Shown here: piece after piece, positions 28,067 to 36,761 of the stretch
How positions within the stretch are numbered: the first letter of the stretch is position 1
How the letters are laid out: the number at the start of each line of letters is the position of its first letter
Assembly: GCF_018137985.1 (NCBI RefSeq)
Contig: NZ_CP073084.1
Span: 434,001-498,000 of the forward strand
Reading direction: 5' to 3'
DNA: 64,000 nucleotides
Origin: Streptococcus oriscaviae
Lineage (GTDB): Bacteria > Bacillota > Bacilli > Lactobacillales > Streptococcaceae
The notes under the pieces: generated by a model
Seen by the model: the letters and a program-made list of their open reading frames with translations, nothing else
Databases searched by the model: none
What the model was told of the DNA's origin: nothing
Position numbers and translations under genes: made by a program

Positions 28067-28798
28067 TTACTTTTTTTCTTGGGTGAGATTATCAATTTTT
28101 GCTTCCAACTCCTCAATCATGCGAGACTGGTCAACTAGCTTTTTCATGATAATATCCAGCTTTGACTCTCTTTCCCCATCAATGAAAAAACGTGTGATGG
28201 CACTGGTTACCATACCGAAGGTGCAAATCCCGACTAGCATCAGGACAATGGCAATAATCTTGGTAATCCAGTCCTGAGGAACAATATCACCATAGCCTAC
28301 CGTCGTCATGGTTACAATAGACCACCAAAGAGCATCAAAAATGGGCTTGTCTTCCAAGATAGACAGCAGAATACTAGAAGATACAACTGCCGCAAGGTTT
28401 AAGATGAGAATTTTTGATAATCCGTTGGTATTGAGCAAGCTCCGGATAGTATCCCAGAACCGGCTAGATAAGGCGAATAAGCGAGCAATCCGCAAAAGGC
28501 GAAAAAGGCGGGCAATTCGACCCAATCGGAAGAATCCAAGGAACTGATCAAAGGGAAGAATGGCAATCAAATCCAGAATATGGGTCTTAATATAGACTTT
28601 TCTATCCTCTGCATAGTAGAGATTAGCACAATAGTCAAAGACAAAAATAAGCCATAGACCGGTGTTGCACATCTGATAAATGAGATTGCTTTGTGAGGTA
28701 AAGGTCAGCAACTCACCGATAATCAAAATAACATAGACAATGGCTAAGCCAGTCATCAGTGTTTCATAATTTGGATGCTGAATTATTTTTTTAATCAT
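28067..28798 (-). CDS. Voltage-gated-type potassium channel
   Basis: About 243 residues with the layout of a six-helix ion channel: helices near 15-60, an S4-like segment with regularly spaced arginines (FFRLGRIARLFRLLRIARL), pore helix and selectivity filter TMTTVGYGDI near 165, S6, and a C-terminal coiled coil (LVDQSRMIEELEAKIDNL). ATG at 28798 overlaps the ribF stop by 8 bases. K+ flux may connect with c-di-AMP made by CdaA elsewhere in the window, but that is inference. Confidence 0.88.
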   Translation of the reverse strand: MIKKIIQHPNYETLMTGLAIVYVILIIGELLTFTSQSNLIYQMCNTGLWLIFVFDYCANLYYAEDRKVYIKTHILDLIAILPFDQFLGFFRLGRIARLFRLLRIARLFALSSRFWDTIRSLLNTNGLSKILILNLAAVVSSSILLSILEDKPIFDALWWSIVTMTTVGYGDIVPQDWITKIIAIVLMLVGICTFGMVTSAITRFFIDGERESKLDIIMKKLVDQSRMIEELEAKIDNLTQEKK

Positions 28799-29714
28799 CT
28801 TGTCCCCAAGCAAGCGCGACTTGCTCATCTTGCTTCATCTGCTGCATCAGCTCATCAATCCCATCAAACTTAACCATGTCACGAATCTTGTCAAGCCAAT
28901 AGATGGTAATCTTTTCACCGTAGATAAAACGGTCAAAATCAAAAATATGGGCTTCAATCCTCAATTCCCTGCCGTCGAAGGTCACATTCTTACCAACACT
29001 GGCCATTGCACGATACCGCTGCCCTTCAATCTCAACATCGGTCACATAAACACCTTCTGCGGGGAAATGTACCCGTTCAAAAGGAGCGAGATTCGCTGTT
29101 GGGTAGCCAATAGTCCTTCCTCTAGCATCTCCATGGACGACGATTCCCTCGGTAGAAAACTCGTACCCCAAGAGCTGATTGGCTTCCTTGACCTGACCTG
29201 TTTGAATGGCCTGACGGATGCGACTGGAGGAGATTTTTTCATCCTGGTACTTCACTTCCTCAACAATCTCCACCCGACCATCAAAAAGAGCTTCCAAGTC
29301 TGCCACATCTGCTCGGCAATTTCCAAAATGATAGTCAAAACCGGCTACCAAAATGTTAGCATTCAGCCGCTTGAGGTACTTGTCCACAAACTCCTCTGGG
29401 CTATTAGAAGCAAAACGACTAGTGAAATCAGTCAAGTAAAGCTTGTCCACCCCATAATCCGCCATCAGCTGATAGCGCTTCTCCTGACTGGTCAAATGGA
29501 GGAGCAAGTCCGGTTGAAAACGAGCAAAAGCCAATCTAGGCGACTCTGGGAAGGTCAAGATGGAAACAGTCAAGCCTTCTTGGTCAGCCAACTGACGCGC
29601 TCGTTCTAGCAAAGCTTTGTGCCCAAGATGAATCCCATCAAAATACCCCAACACCAAAACCGTTTCTTCTTGTGGGTTTAACTCTTTATAATCTGTAAAA
29701 CGAAAAATATCCAT
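28791..29714 (-). CDS. ribF: Bifunctional riboflavin kinase / FMN adenylyltransferase
   Basis: Makes FMN and FAD from riboflavin. The 307 residues hold the nucleotidyltransferase motif LGYFDGIHLGHKALL near 22-36, the SSSRIRQAI motif near 160, and the C-terminal kinase domain with GRTIGYPTANLAP and the metal Thr/Asn pair. It overlaps the potassium channel gene at the 3' end and sits downstream of truB. No ribosome site before the ATG; extended -10 TGTTACAAT ends nine bases upstream, so the leader would be two or three bases. Confidence 0.95.
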   Translation of the reverse strand: MDIFRFTDYKELNPQEETVLVLGYFDGIHLGHKALLERARQLADQEGLTVSILTFPESPRLAFARFQPDLLLHLTSQEKRYQLMADYGVDKLYLTDFTSRFASNSPEEFVDKYLKRLNANILVAGFDYHFGNCRADVADLEALFDGRVEIVEEVKYQDEKISSSRIRQAIQTGQVKEANQLLGYEFSTEGIVVHGDARGRTIGYPTANLAPFERVHFPAEGVYVTDVEIEGQRYRAMASVGKNVTFDGRELRIEAHIFDFDRFIYGEKITIYWLDKIRDMVKFDGIDELMQQMKQDEQVALAWGQDD

Positions 29715-29723
29715 AGTGGTTTT

Positions 29724-29732
29724 ATTGTAACA
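29724..29732 (-). promoter_or_regulatory. ribF promoter, extended -10 next to the start codon
   Basis: Minus strand TGTTACAAT, 9 bases before the ribF ATG; no Shine-Dalgarno sequence in between. Confidence 0.5.
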
Positions 29733-29749
29733 TAAAGTCCCTGAAAGGC

Positions 29750-30628
29750 TTATAAGAAAACCTTTCTAGGCTTATAGCAATCCTCTCTCTTTTCTAGAAT
29801 AGCGACAATTTTTTCCTGATAGAAGGCTGCTAGCACTTCTTGGCTCATCGGTAAGTTAACAAAACGACCGTGGCGGACATCTAGCCATTCTTCATCGGTC
29901 AAGTCAACCCTCGTTAAATCACCAATTCCTTTTTCCATAGGCTGGAGAAAAGAAAAATCTTGGTCAGCTACTTTTTGGGCAATTTCTTCTAGCGTCAGGG
30001 CATCTTCCAAAACCATGCCGGCAGAACCAGTCCGCTCTAGCTTGGACATGTGGCTAGCGTAACCCAGTCTAGCTCCCAAATCCACAGAAAGGGTGCGGAC
30101 ATAGGTTCCTTTACCACAACGAACTCGGAAGGAAAAGCGTGCGCTCCCATCGTTTAACTCAATGGGGCTGGTTCGCTCAAATTCATGGATGACGACCTGA
30201 CGGACAGGGCGCTCTATCTCCTCCCCCGCACGAGCATACTCATACAACTTTCGACCGTTGACTTTAACCGCTGAATACATGGGAGGTATCTGTCCTATTG
30301 GCCCTTTAAAAGTTGCCATGGCTTGGTCTACTTCTTCCTCGGTCAACTCTGACACAGGGGTGACTGCTACCACTTCTCCAGTGCCATCTTCTGTTGTCGT
30401 TGACCATCCAATGGTTATCTCTCCTTCGTAGATTTTTCCTTCTTCCTGCATAAATTCAATCATGCGGGTCGCCTGGCCGACTGCAATGGGCAATACACCC
30501 GTTACATCTGGGTCAAGCGTGCCCCCATGACCAATCTTTTTTTCCTGCAAGATTTTACGAAGTTTAAATACTGCATCATGACTGGTCATCCCAGCCTCTT
30601 TTTTCAAATTGATAATTCCTGAAATCAT
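29750..30628 (-). CDS. truB: tRNA pseudouridine(55) synthase TruB
   Basis: Forms pseudouridine 55 in the T loop of tRNAs. The 292 residues carry the catalytic Asp39 in [15 protein letters not shown], the KxxxGxTS start ([16 protein letters not shown]), GTYVRTL in the middle and a C-terminal PUA-like extension. The ATG at 30628 has no ribosome site; TGCTATAAT ends six bases before it, so the mRNA is predicted to be leaderless. ribF follows after 35 bases. Confidence 0.95.
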   Translation of the reverse strand: MISGIINLKKEAGMTSHDAVFKLRKILQEKKIGHGGTLDPDVTGVLPIAVGQATRMIEFMQEEGKIYEGEITIGWSTTTEDGTGEVVAVTPVSELTEEEVDQAMATFKGPIGQIPPMYSAVKVNGRKLYEYARAGEEIERPVRQVVIHEFERTSPIELNDGSARFSFRVRCGKGTYVRTLSVDLGARLGYASHMSKLERTGSAGMVLEDALTLEEIAQKVADQDFSFLQPMEKGIGDLTRVDLTDEEWLDVRHGRFVNLPMSQEVLAAFYQEKIVAILEKREDCYKPRKVFL

Positions 30629-30634
30629 ACAACC

Positions 30635-30643
30635 ATTATAGCA
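30635..30643 (-). promoter_or_regulatory. truB promoter, extended -10 six bases before the ATG
   Basis: Minus strand TGCTATAAT then GGTTGT then ATG. No good -35. Confidence 0.6.
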
Positions 30644-30694
30644 TAGAATCCAGCATATGCTTCCACATTTTTCTATAAGACATTCTGATAGACA

Positions 30695-30735
30695 AAAAAA
30701 AGAAGCTAGAGAATACCATCAAGCATTCTCTAGCT
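30695..30735 (-). terminator. Terminator of the SUKH-gene transcript, and the gap beside it
   Basis: Perfect 11-pair stem (30704-30714 with 30725-30735), 10-base loop, T8 on the minus strand. The remaining gap to 30949 is AT-rich; it has GCCC/GGGC inverted bits near 30770-30803 and a weak GTG-started 43-codon plus-strand frame at 30763 that I do not accept as a gene. Confidence 0.85.
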
Positions 30736-30949
30736 AGTTCATAAGGAGAGGTCGTTAAGAAGGTGATTGCCCATACAAACCAAAACCTCATTGCAAACGG
30801 GCGTATTTTCTTATCTCACATATCTGCTTTGTATATTATTATTTTAACATATAATTTTGAAATATCCAACCATTTGAAGACAAAAAGTGGATAAAAATGT
30901 TAGACCTGGATAGGTGCCAAAAGTTGCCTTCTTAATTCCTTAAATCTCT

Positions 30950-31534
30950 TTATAAACCGCTTAATAAAAATGTGATTAGTCCCTCATGCGACTCTCCAGA
31001 AAAATTATTATTTATTATGTTAGACACATCAGCGACAAATTCTTTTTTTATATTAAAGTTGTTGTCAGAATAGATTTCTTCGTGATAATCGTTTATTTCT
31101 AACTTCACAATTTTGATGTAAAAAGATAAAAAATCGTATAAAGAATCACCTAGTTTGTGAGGGTATTCACCCCCGGAAATGAGCCCATAAACTGGACATT
31201 TTTCATCCCGTACATCACAAAAAATTACATCATCTGAAGTAGTATGTGCAAAAATAATGTAATCATTTTTTTGAAATCGTTCATCATGGTGTACCCCAAA
31301 AGTCTCTGGTCTAGTTCCTTCTGATTGTATGGGAAGTAGCACAATATCAAAAAATTGATTTCCAAAATAACAATCTTCTGCGAAAGATAGATGTTGGTAG
31401 TATTCTAACAATTGACCAGAAATATTATTAACAGTGAGTAATAACGGATTTTCAAGAAATTCTATTTCACCATCAATTCTATTACTCAAATAAAAACACT
31501 CTACTAAATCTGGTAATATATTTTTAATTTCCAT
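30950..31534 (-). CDS. SUKH (SMI1/KNR4)-type immunity-like protein
   Basis: 194-residue cytoplasmic protein. The pattern of a conserved aromatic/acidic start, FFDIVLLPIQSEG, DDVIFCDVRDEKCPVYG and an acidic Ile/Asn-rich C-terminus suggests the SUKH fold, common among immunity proteins of polymorphic toxins. Assignment is by pattern only. The gene is markedly AT-rich compared with its neighbours and stands alone with its own terminator; no toxin gene is next to it, so it may be an orphan immunity gene. GGATTT lies just before the ATG. Confidence 0.55.
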   Translation of the reverse strand: MEIKNILPDLVECFYLSNRIDGEIEFLENPLLLTVNNISGQLLEYYQHLSFAEDCYFGNQFFDIVLLPIQSEGTRPETFGVHHDERFQKNDYIIFAHTTSDDVIFCDVRDEKCPVYGLISGGEYPHKLGDSLYDFLSFYIKIVKLEINDYHEEIYSDNNFNIKKEFVADVSNIINNNFSGESHEGLITFLLSGL

Positions 31535-31570
31535 AAATCCTACTAGCTATTTTAGGTGTTTGGCAGGGGG

Positions 31571-32824
31571 TTATTTCTCTTTTAAGGCAGCAAACTTGGC
31601 CTGCATGGTTGGATTTTTGCGGGTTAGTTTTTTGACAGAAACGTCATCTAGTTTGTTGTTAGCCAAGCGCAGTTGGTTTTCACTGGTGGTCAGGAAGCGT
31701 TTGACCTCTTCCATCCGCTTGATAGCTTTGTCGATTTCATCGATTGCTTTCTTAAAGTTACTGCTGGCAGAGTTGTAATTCTTGGCAAAGGCTTGTTTGA
31801 AGGTTTCTAGGTCTTCTTCAAAATGGGTAATGTCAATGTTCTGCTCGCGAATCAAAGCTAACTCCTGCTTGTATTTGAGGCTATTTAAGGCTGCGTTGCG
31901 CAAAATCCCAATCAACTGGATAAAGAATTGTGGGCGCACCACATACATCTTTTCGTACTTGTGGCTAACATCAACAATGCCTGTGTTGTAATATTCACTA
32001 TCTGCTTCCAGCATGGTTACAAGCACAGCGTACTCACAGTTTTTCTCTCGGCGATCCTTATCCAGCTCCTTGAAAAAATCTTCGTTTTTATGCTTGGTCT
32101 TGGTTGCATCTGCTTCGTTTTTCATCTCAAACATGATGGAGAGAATTTCTACATCATTCTCATCTTTTTCGCGGTAGATGTAGTCACCCTTAGAGCCGCT
32201 TTCTGATACGCGGTTGTCTTTTTCAAAGTAGGCAGTTGGGAAGGCTAGGTGGCGAACCTTGTTAAATTCTGCTTCTGCGTAGAGTTCCAAGCTTTCCCCG
32301 ATAGCCTTCGTAGACTGCTGTGCCTTGAAGTTTTTGTAAAATTCCACCTGTTCATTGGCTGCCTTGAGTTGGAGTTCATATTCTTGCTTGGTTGTAGCCA
32401 GTGCCAAGTCACGTTCTTGCTCTTTTAAACGCAGTTCATTTTTGGCCTGATCTCGCTCTTTCTCCACTTGATAAAGGGCCTTTTGAAGCTGATTCTCCTG
32501 CTCTAACTTCAGTTTTTCCAGCTGACTTTGTAGCTCTTGTAACTCGCGGTCTTTTTGAAAAAGGGTTTGTTCCAACTCATGGGCGTTCTTATCAGAAAGT
32601 TTGTCCAAATCCGCTGCCAGCTTGGCGATTTCCTTGTCCTTTTCTCCTAGTTTGGCTTGCAGGTCGTTCTTGGCCTTCTCAGCTAGGAGTTCCGTTTCAC
32701 GCGCCAAGCGCTCATGGATTTCTTTTTCAAATTCAGCTCCCCGAACCTGGTCTAGGAGCTGGCTATAAGCAGTTTCGTTGATGGTAAATGTCGTTCCGCA
32801 ATGCGGGCATTGAATTTGATTCAT
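31571..32824 (-). CDS. DUF2130 domain protein with coiled coil
   Basis: 417 residues. The N-terminus MNQIQCPHCGTTF is a two-Cys zinc-ribbon half; residues about 30-185 are a long coiled coil rich in Lys, Glu, Gln; the C-terminal half is DUF2130 with nuclease-like acid/lysine motifs (GSKGDYIY, SIMFEMKNEAD). Similar to RmuC-like architectures; function unknown. I start at 32824, preceded by AGAGGAAAGT; a longer frame to 32893 runs through the promoter and an upstream terminator. Confidence 0.82.
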   Translation of the reverse strand: MNQIQCPHCGTTFTINETAYSQLLDQVRGAEFEKEIHERLARETELLAEKAKNDLQAKLGEKDKEIAKLAADLDKLSDKNAHELEQTLFQKDRELQELQSQLEKLKLEQENQLQKALYQVEKERDQAKNELRLKEQERDLALATTKQEYELQLKAANEQVEFYKNFKAQQSTKAIGESLELYAEAEFNKVRHLAFPTAYFEKDNRVSESGSKGDYIYREKDENDVEILSIMFEMKNEADATKTKHKNEDFFKELDKDRREKNCEYAVLVTMLEADSEYYNTGIVDVSHKYEKMYVVRPQFFIQLIGILRNAALNSLKYKQELALIREQNIDITHFEEDLETFKQAFAKNYNSASSNFKKAIDEIDKAIKRMEEVKRFLTTSENQLRLANNKLDDVSVKKLTRKNPTMQAKFAALKEK

Positions 32825-32854
32825 ACTTTCCTCTTTCTTTTGTCTATTTATTAT

Positions 32855-32888
32855 ATTATACCAAAAAACACCACAATATGCGGTGTTT
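32855..32888 (-). promoter_or_regulatory. Terminator fused to the DUF2130 promoter
   Basis: On the minus strand a 7-pair hairpin (32866-32872 with 32882-32888) runs into T6, which is directly followed by TGGTATAAT (32855-32863). The same bases end the upstream transcript and start the next one. Confidence 0.7.
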
Positions 32889-32944
32889 GTCATGTCTAAC
32901 CTTGTAGCTGAAAATTGGGGTAAAAGATCAGCAAGTTTGTTTTT

Positions 32945-32981
32945 CCAAAACCTCTCCCAAACTAACTGTCTGAGAGAGGTT
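32945..32981 (-). terminator. Hairpin after the DUF2871 gene
   Basis: Eight-pair stem (32949-32956 with 32974-32981), 17-base loop; TTTT follows on the minus strand. A weaker terminator just before the stronger hairpin at 32866-32888. Confidence 0.55.
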
Positions 32982-32985
32982 GCGA

Positions 32986-33399
32986 TTAGTTTTTGGCTGC
33001 TTTTTTCAAGGTATAGAGCAGGCTCATCAAACCGAAGGCTAAAAGGATATGACCTACTCCTGCCAAGCCTGAAATTGAAGCATTTAGACCCTTGCTTAAC
33101 TCCAGAGCCAATACCTGAACGACACCACGAACAAATAACATGACCACCATCAGAATGAGGCCGACATTGTAGGTGTAAAGAAAGCGCTGGAAACTCTTAT
33201 GAGCAGTCAAATCCAGTCGTTCACTAAAGAGTGCAACCAGAAGAAAGACAAACATCCCTAGGACAAATAGGTGGGTATGAATCTTCCCGAGGCTGGTAAC
33301 ACCTGTGAAGTCATTAAACTTGGTAAATTCCCTATAAAAGACTCCGGCCGCCAAGGCAGCGTAGGCATAGTAAATAGCGATCGAAATATACTTTTTCAT
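32986..33399 (-). CDS. DUF2871 membrane protein
   Basis: 137 residues with four predicted helices (about 5-22, 42-60, 75-95, 105-128) and the conserved LGKIHTHLFVLGM stretch in the second helix, which could bind a metal or heme. This is the pattern of DUF2871, whose function is not known. GGAGATTTTAG precedes the ATG. It lies 17 bases downstream of the GTPase gene, so the two may be co-transcribed. Confidence 0.78.
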   Translation of the reverse strand: MKKYISIAIYYAYAALAAGVFYREFTKFNDFTGVTSLGKIHTHLFVLGMFVFLLVALFSERLDLTAHKSFQRFLYTYNVGLILMVVMLFVRGVVQVLALELSKGLNASISGLAGVGHILLAFGLMSLLYTLKKAAKN

Positions 33400-33415
33400 C
33401 TAAAATCTCCTTTTC

Positions 33416-34564
33416 TTATCTTGGTAACTTTTTCGTGAAAGAAAGTTGCTCCTTAAACAGATTGGTCATCCTGGTTTTTCCTTCTTTGGTATAGAGGTCT
33501 TCCTTCCGCAGTTCTCCCTTGTAAATCAACTCCATAAGCAGGATATAGGCCTGACCTAAGGCAGTTGTAATCAAACCTGCTGTTGTACCAGAAATAACTC
33601 CGCCAACCGTTGTTCCGACACCCGGTATCAACTTGAAAAGGTTCCCAACAACTGCTCTTCCCAAGACAGTTGCCCCACCTGCTCCGATGGTGGACGAAAC
33701 AAAGGCAGTTAGGAAACTCTTGTTCATGTCCAAGCCAAAGATAACCGTGATGGCCGCAATCATGCTGACCTGAGTTGGTATCAGCATGGCTGCATCCGCA
33801 AAGGGAAGGGGAACAAAGCCCTCACCGAAGGCGGCAGCTACTGCTGTTGCGACTGCGGCCTGGGCCTGCTTCTTTTTTGCTTCCAGTGACACCTTCTGTA
33901 AATTTTGGAGCGTGTCTTGCAAGTCACCTGGTAAAACTTCTGAAAGAACATCAACCAGTTGATCCAAGCCGTAGGCGCGCGCCACATACTCTTCATCAAA
34001 GGCCATGTCTTGGGCTAAGACTGGAATGACTTTGGAAATCTGAAGATTTTCTTGCTCAACCAAGCCCTTCATTTCCAAGGCTTTGGATTTTGGTACTCCT
34101 TGGGTCAAAACGACAATAACAGGTACCTTGGTAGACTTAGTACTTTCTGTAAATTCCCTCAGCCAAGCGACTTCAGAGCTGTCAAAGGTTCGATTGGCAC
34201 CTACATTGATACAGTACCAAATACAGTGAATCGCTTGATTGATGTCTTGAGAGCGCAGCCCTTGGTCTATCAATTTGAGAACCTCGTCTTTGACCTTCTT
34301 CTGCTGGTCTTGAGATAGTTCAAAACCTGGCGTATCGTAGATGGCTAAAGGATAATCTTTCTTTTCAATCTTGCGAATTTCCTGAGTAACGGGGCGACCT
34401 AAGCCTGTTTCCGCAACATTCCCTCGAAATAGGCTATTGATGAGGGTACTCTTTCCTACACCCGATTTGCCAATCACTACGATGTTCAAGGTTTTTAAAT
34501 TTTTTATCTTATCTGCAATCGCATCCAGACACTGCTGGGCAATTTTATCGGTATCCAGTTGCAT
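33416..34564 (-). CDS. GTPase with DUF697-type membrane domain
   Basis: 382 residues. G1 is GKSGVGKST near 33-41, G3 is DTPGFEL near 78, and G4 is probably VLTQ in VPVIVVLTQGVPKSK, a departure from the NKxD form. The C-terminal half (about 230-370) is Ala/Gly-rich and hydrophobic (AAVATAVAAAFGEGFVPLPFADA), typical of YcjF/DUF697 proteins that associate with membranes. Role unknown; stress or envelope maintenance is possible. Strong AGGAGGATATAGG before the ATG. Confidence 0.82.
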   Translation of the reverse strand: MQLDTDKIAQQCLDAIADKIKNLKTLNIVVIGKSGVGKSTLINSLFRGNVAETGLGRPVTQEIRKIEKKDYPLAIYDTPGFELSQDQQKKVKDEVLKLIDQGLRSQDINQAIHCIWYCINVGANRTFDSSEVAWLREFTESTKSTKVPVIVVLTQGVPKSKALEMKGLVEQENLQISKVIPVLAQDMAFDEEYVARAYGLDQLVDVLSEVLPGDLQDTLQNLQKVSLEAKKKQAQAAVATAVAAAFGEGFVPLPFADAAMLIPTQVSMIAAITVIFGLDMNKSFLTAFVSSTIGAGGATVLGRAVVGNLFKLIPGVGTTVGGVISGTTAGLITTALGQAYILLMELIYKGELRKEDLYTKEGKTRMTNLFKEQLSFTKKLPR

Positions 34565-34615
34565 CCTATATCCTCCTGTTTATTTGCATCTTGATTATAC
34601 CACACGGCCTTACTG

Positions 34616-35032
34616 CTAGCTCTGCTCTTTTCCCAGAAATTCTGAAAGATGCTCCATCTTTCCGGTCACAAACATGGTAAAACTTGCTTGACATACTAGC
34701 TGATTTGCTTGATTGCGAATCGTCACATCCACAAGCTTAGTGGAGCGTCCATCGTGGACACAGTGCCCTTCAAGGGTTAGCTGCTCTCCAAGTTCCGCCG
34801 CCCGCAGGTAGTTGATACTGGACTGAAGGGTAACGCAGTGAGAACCCATGGAAAACACTGTCAGCCCTGCCACATTGTCGCAGAGCCCAAAGAGATAACC
34901 ACCATGAGTCTTTCCATAAATATTGAGAGAAGATGCCACAACTTCTGTTGTCAAAAGAACGTGTCCGTCCTCCATCTTCTCCAAATCATAGTTTTCAAAA
35001 AATGTAATCGCCGGAATCTTAAACTCAGTCAT
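34616..35032 (-). CDS. PaaI-type hotdog thioesterase
   Basis: 138 residues with the hotdog-fold pattern: central helix GKTHGGYLFGLCDNVAGL (catalytic His/Gly/Asp region) and C-terminal strands STKLVDVTIRNQANQLVCQASFTMF. It probably hydrolyses an acyl-CoA or aryl-CoA thioester; the substrate is unknown. GGTGAGAGG precedes the ATG, and TATAAT lies about 40 bases upstream. Confidence 0.85.
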   Translation of the reverse strand: MTEFKIPAITFFENYDLEKMEDGHVLLTTEVVASSLNIYGKTHGGYLFGLCDNVAGLTVFSMGSHCVTLQSSINYLRAAELGEQLTLEGHCVHDGRSTKLVDVTIRNQANQLVCQASFTMFVTGKMEHLSEFLGKEQS

Positions 35033-35084
35033 CCTCTCACCTTTCTTCAGACTAATCTTATCTTCATTATACCATTTAGAAGAC

Positions 35085-35115
35085 CAAAAAGACCCTAAAT
35101 TGTTTTATTAGGGTC
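35085..35115 (-). terminator. Terminator of the TraX-family gene
   Basis: Eight-pair stem (35091-35098 with 35108-35115), T5 on the minus strand, after the stop at 35140. Confidence 0.8.
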
Positions 35116-35139
35116 GAAGGTAAGTATTTTCAGTAGACA

Positions 35140-35880
35140 CTAAAATACCAAGGGTATATTTCCATATAGCATCATTCTTGCGATACCTATCAGGATTAAA
35201 TGGGCTGGATAGTAATAGTAAAATATCCATTTTGAGCCTAGGCTCCTTCCTCTTTCGCCATTGTATGCCAATAGCAAGGGCAAGGACAACAGCGTTCCAA
35301 ATTGTAGAACACCATAAAACACATCAATAAATACGATATATATCAAGGCATACACACTAATCCAGATAAGGTAATCCAATACCTGTTGTTTTTTATTTCC
35401 TCTATGCTGGTAGAGGAAAAATGGCATCATGAGTGCGATGGAGGACCAATCCGCCACAAACGTTACTAGGCACAGAAGAACAATTGCCAATATTTTCATT
35501 GGGTTGCTTATCTTGGTATTGTTAAACAGTTTAATCAACAACACTGACATAGCCAAGGGGAACAGGACACTTGTTTTATTAAAAAGGCTGCCCACAAAAA
35601 CATTATAAGGAATCCCTAAGCCAAAGCAAAATGCAAAATGGCTAATCACTGCAAAGCCAAACAATCTGAGGAAATATTTGTCAATGTCTTTGGTGTAGTA
35701 GCAACCTTCTGCGATAAAATACCACATAATCGGTGCTGTCAATCGTCCAAAAAGGTGCATTAAAACTGGCAAGGGCTCCTTAACTAAACCGGGGAACAAC
35801 AGCCATGCAAGGTGGTCTACTGTCATCGCAACAATCGCTATAAACTTCAATTGTGTGGCAGTTAACTTCATATTTTTCAT
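35140..35880 (-). CDS. TraX-family membrane protein
   Basis: 246 residues with seven or eight predicted helices. The start KLTATQLKFIAIVAMTVDHLAW and GRLTAPIMWYFIAEGCYYTKD match the TraX family, whose F-plasmid member acetylates pilin; chromosomal streptococcal members are probably membrane acyltransferases of unknown target. GGAGATTGAG lies just before the ATG. The upstream gap to 36105 has no gene: it holds an ACCCG/CGGGT hairpin near 36048-36062 and a CTC/GAG hairpin near 36074-36090. Confidence 0.8.
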   Translation of the reverse strand: MKNMKLTATQLKFIAIVAMTVDHLAWLLFPGLVKEPLPVLMHLFGRLTAPIMWYFIAEGCYYTKDIDKYFLRLFGFAVISHFAFCFGLGIPYNVFVGSLFNKTSVLFPLAMSVLLIKLFNNTKISNPMKILAIVLLCLVTFVADWSSIALMMPFFLYQHRGNKKQQVLDYLIWISVYALIYIVFIDVFYGVLQFGTLLSLPLLLAYNGERGRSLGSKWIFYYYYPAHLILIGIARMMLYGNIPLVF

Positions 35881-36104
35881 CTCAATCTCCTGATTTCTTC
35901 TTTAGGTGGAAGGTTGTAGGTGCTTCGGAAAGATAATTCTTATCCCCATTGATATTTTAAGTACAACAGGTACCTTACTTTATTTTAGCATTTTTTCTTT
36001 TTGTTTTGAACTTTTTACCATTTTACAAAAAATATAGTGCACAAATTACCCGTTTGACGGGTAGTCATGATTTTTCTCTGCGAGAAAAACTGGTTCGAAG
36101 CCTT

Positions 36105-36139
36105 AAGAAAAACCCAGCAACCTGTTTATTGCTGGGGTT
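36105..36139 (-). terminator. lemA-TPM operon terminator
   Basis: Ten-pair stem with one bulge (36111-36120 with 36129-36139), 8-base loop; T5 on the minus strand just after the lemA stop. Confidence 0.82.
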
Positions 36140-36144
36140 CTTAT

Positions 36145-36726
36145 TTACTCATCATTATTCAAGTCAACACTCGGGACGGTTGTGCTTGCATCTGTTGTTG
36201 CTTGAAATAGCTCAACCTTTTCATAACCAAAGAAGCTTGCATAAATATTGGTTGGGAATCGCTTGATTTTTTTATTGTAGGCTGTTGCGACTGTGTTGTA
36301 GTCCTTACGCGCCACCATAATACGGTTTTCAGTTCCCTCCAGTTCCGTAATCAAATCAGATACCTGCTGATTGGAATTTAACTGAGGATAGTTTTCTGTC
36401 AAAACCAACAGACGCGATACAGCTGAATCTAGAGCGGTTTGACCTTCTTGGTATTCAGCAGAACCTTGCTTGCTAGAACCAATCTTAGCACGCGCATCCG
36501 CAATCGCTGTAAAGACTTCTTCTTCGTGGGCCATAATTCCCTTAACCGAAGCTACTACATTGGGAATCAAATCGTATCGCCGTTGTAGTTGGGTGTCCAC
36601 GTTAGCTTGAGCATTTTCAACCTCAGCATAGCTGTCAACAAGACCGTTGTATTGGCCAATAGCTCCTAGCCCCAGAAAAATGAGGGCTAATATAGGGAGT
36701 ACAATAAAGAGTATTTTTTTATTCAT
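36145..36726 (-). CDS. lemA: LemA family protein
   Basis: 193 residues: one N-terminal membrane helix (about 4-22), then a long helical bundle with the family signature YNGLVDSYAEVENAQANVD and RRYDLIPNVVASVKG, and the internal NFPTNIYASFFGY-like stretch. Start at the ATG at 36726 (MNKKILFIV), preceded by GGAAAGGAAATATC. LemA proteins are N-out membrane proteins paired with TPM-domain proteins, as here, with the next gene upstream ending 36 bases earlier. Confidence 0.9.
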   Translation of the reverse strand: MNKKILFIVLPILALIFLGLGAIGQYNGLVDSYAEVENAQANVDTQLQRRYDLIPNVVASVKGIMAHEEEVFTAIADARAKIGSSKQGSAEYQEGQTALDSAVSRLLVLTENYPQLNSNQQVSDLITELEGTENRIMVARKDYNTVATAYNKKIKRFPTNIYASFFGYEKVELFQATTDASTTVPSVDLNNDE

Positions 36727-36761
36727 GATATTTCCTTTCCATACATCTGCTACCGTCAGGG

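Noticed and set aside
28800..29609. A 269-codon plus-strand frame opposite ribF
   Set aside because: ribF on the minus strand has all catalytic motifs; the opposite frame shows no recognisable domain or ribosome site.
30763..30894. A small GTG-started plus-strand frame in the 30.7-30.9 kb gap
   Set aside because: Ribosome site is too far, no hydrophobic or domain pattern, low coding look.
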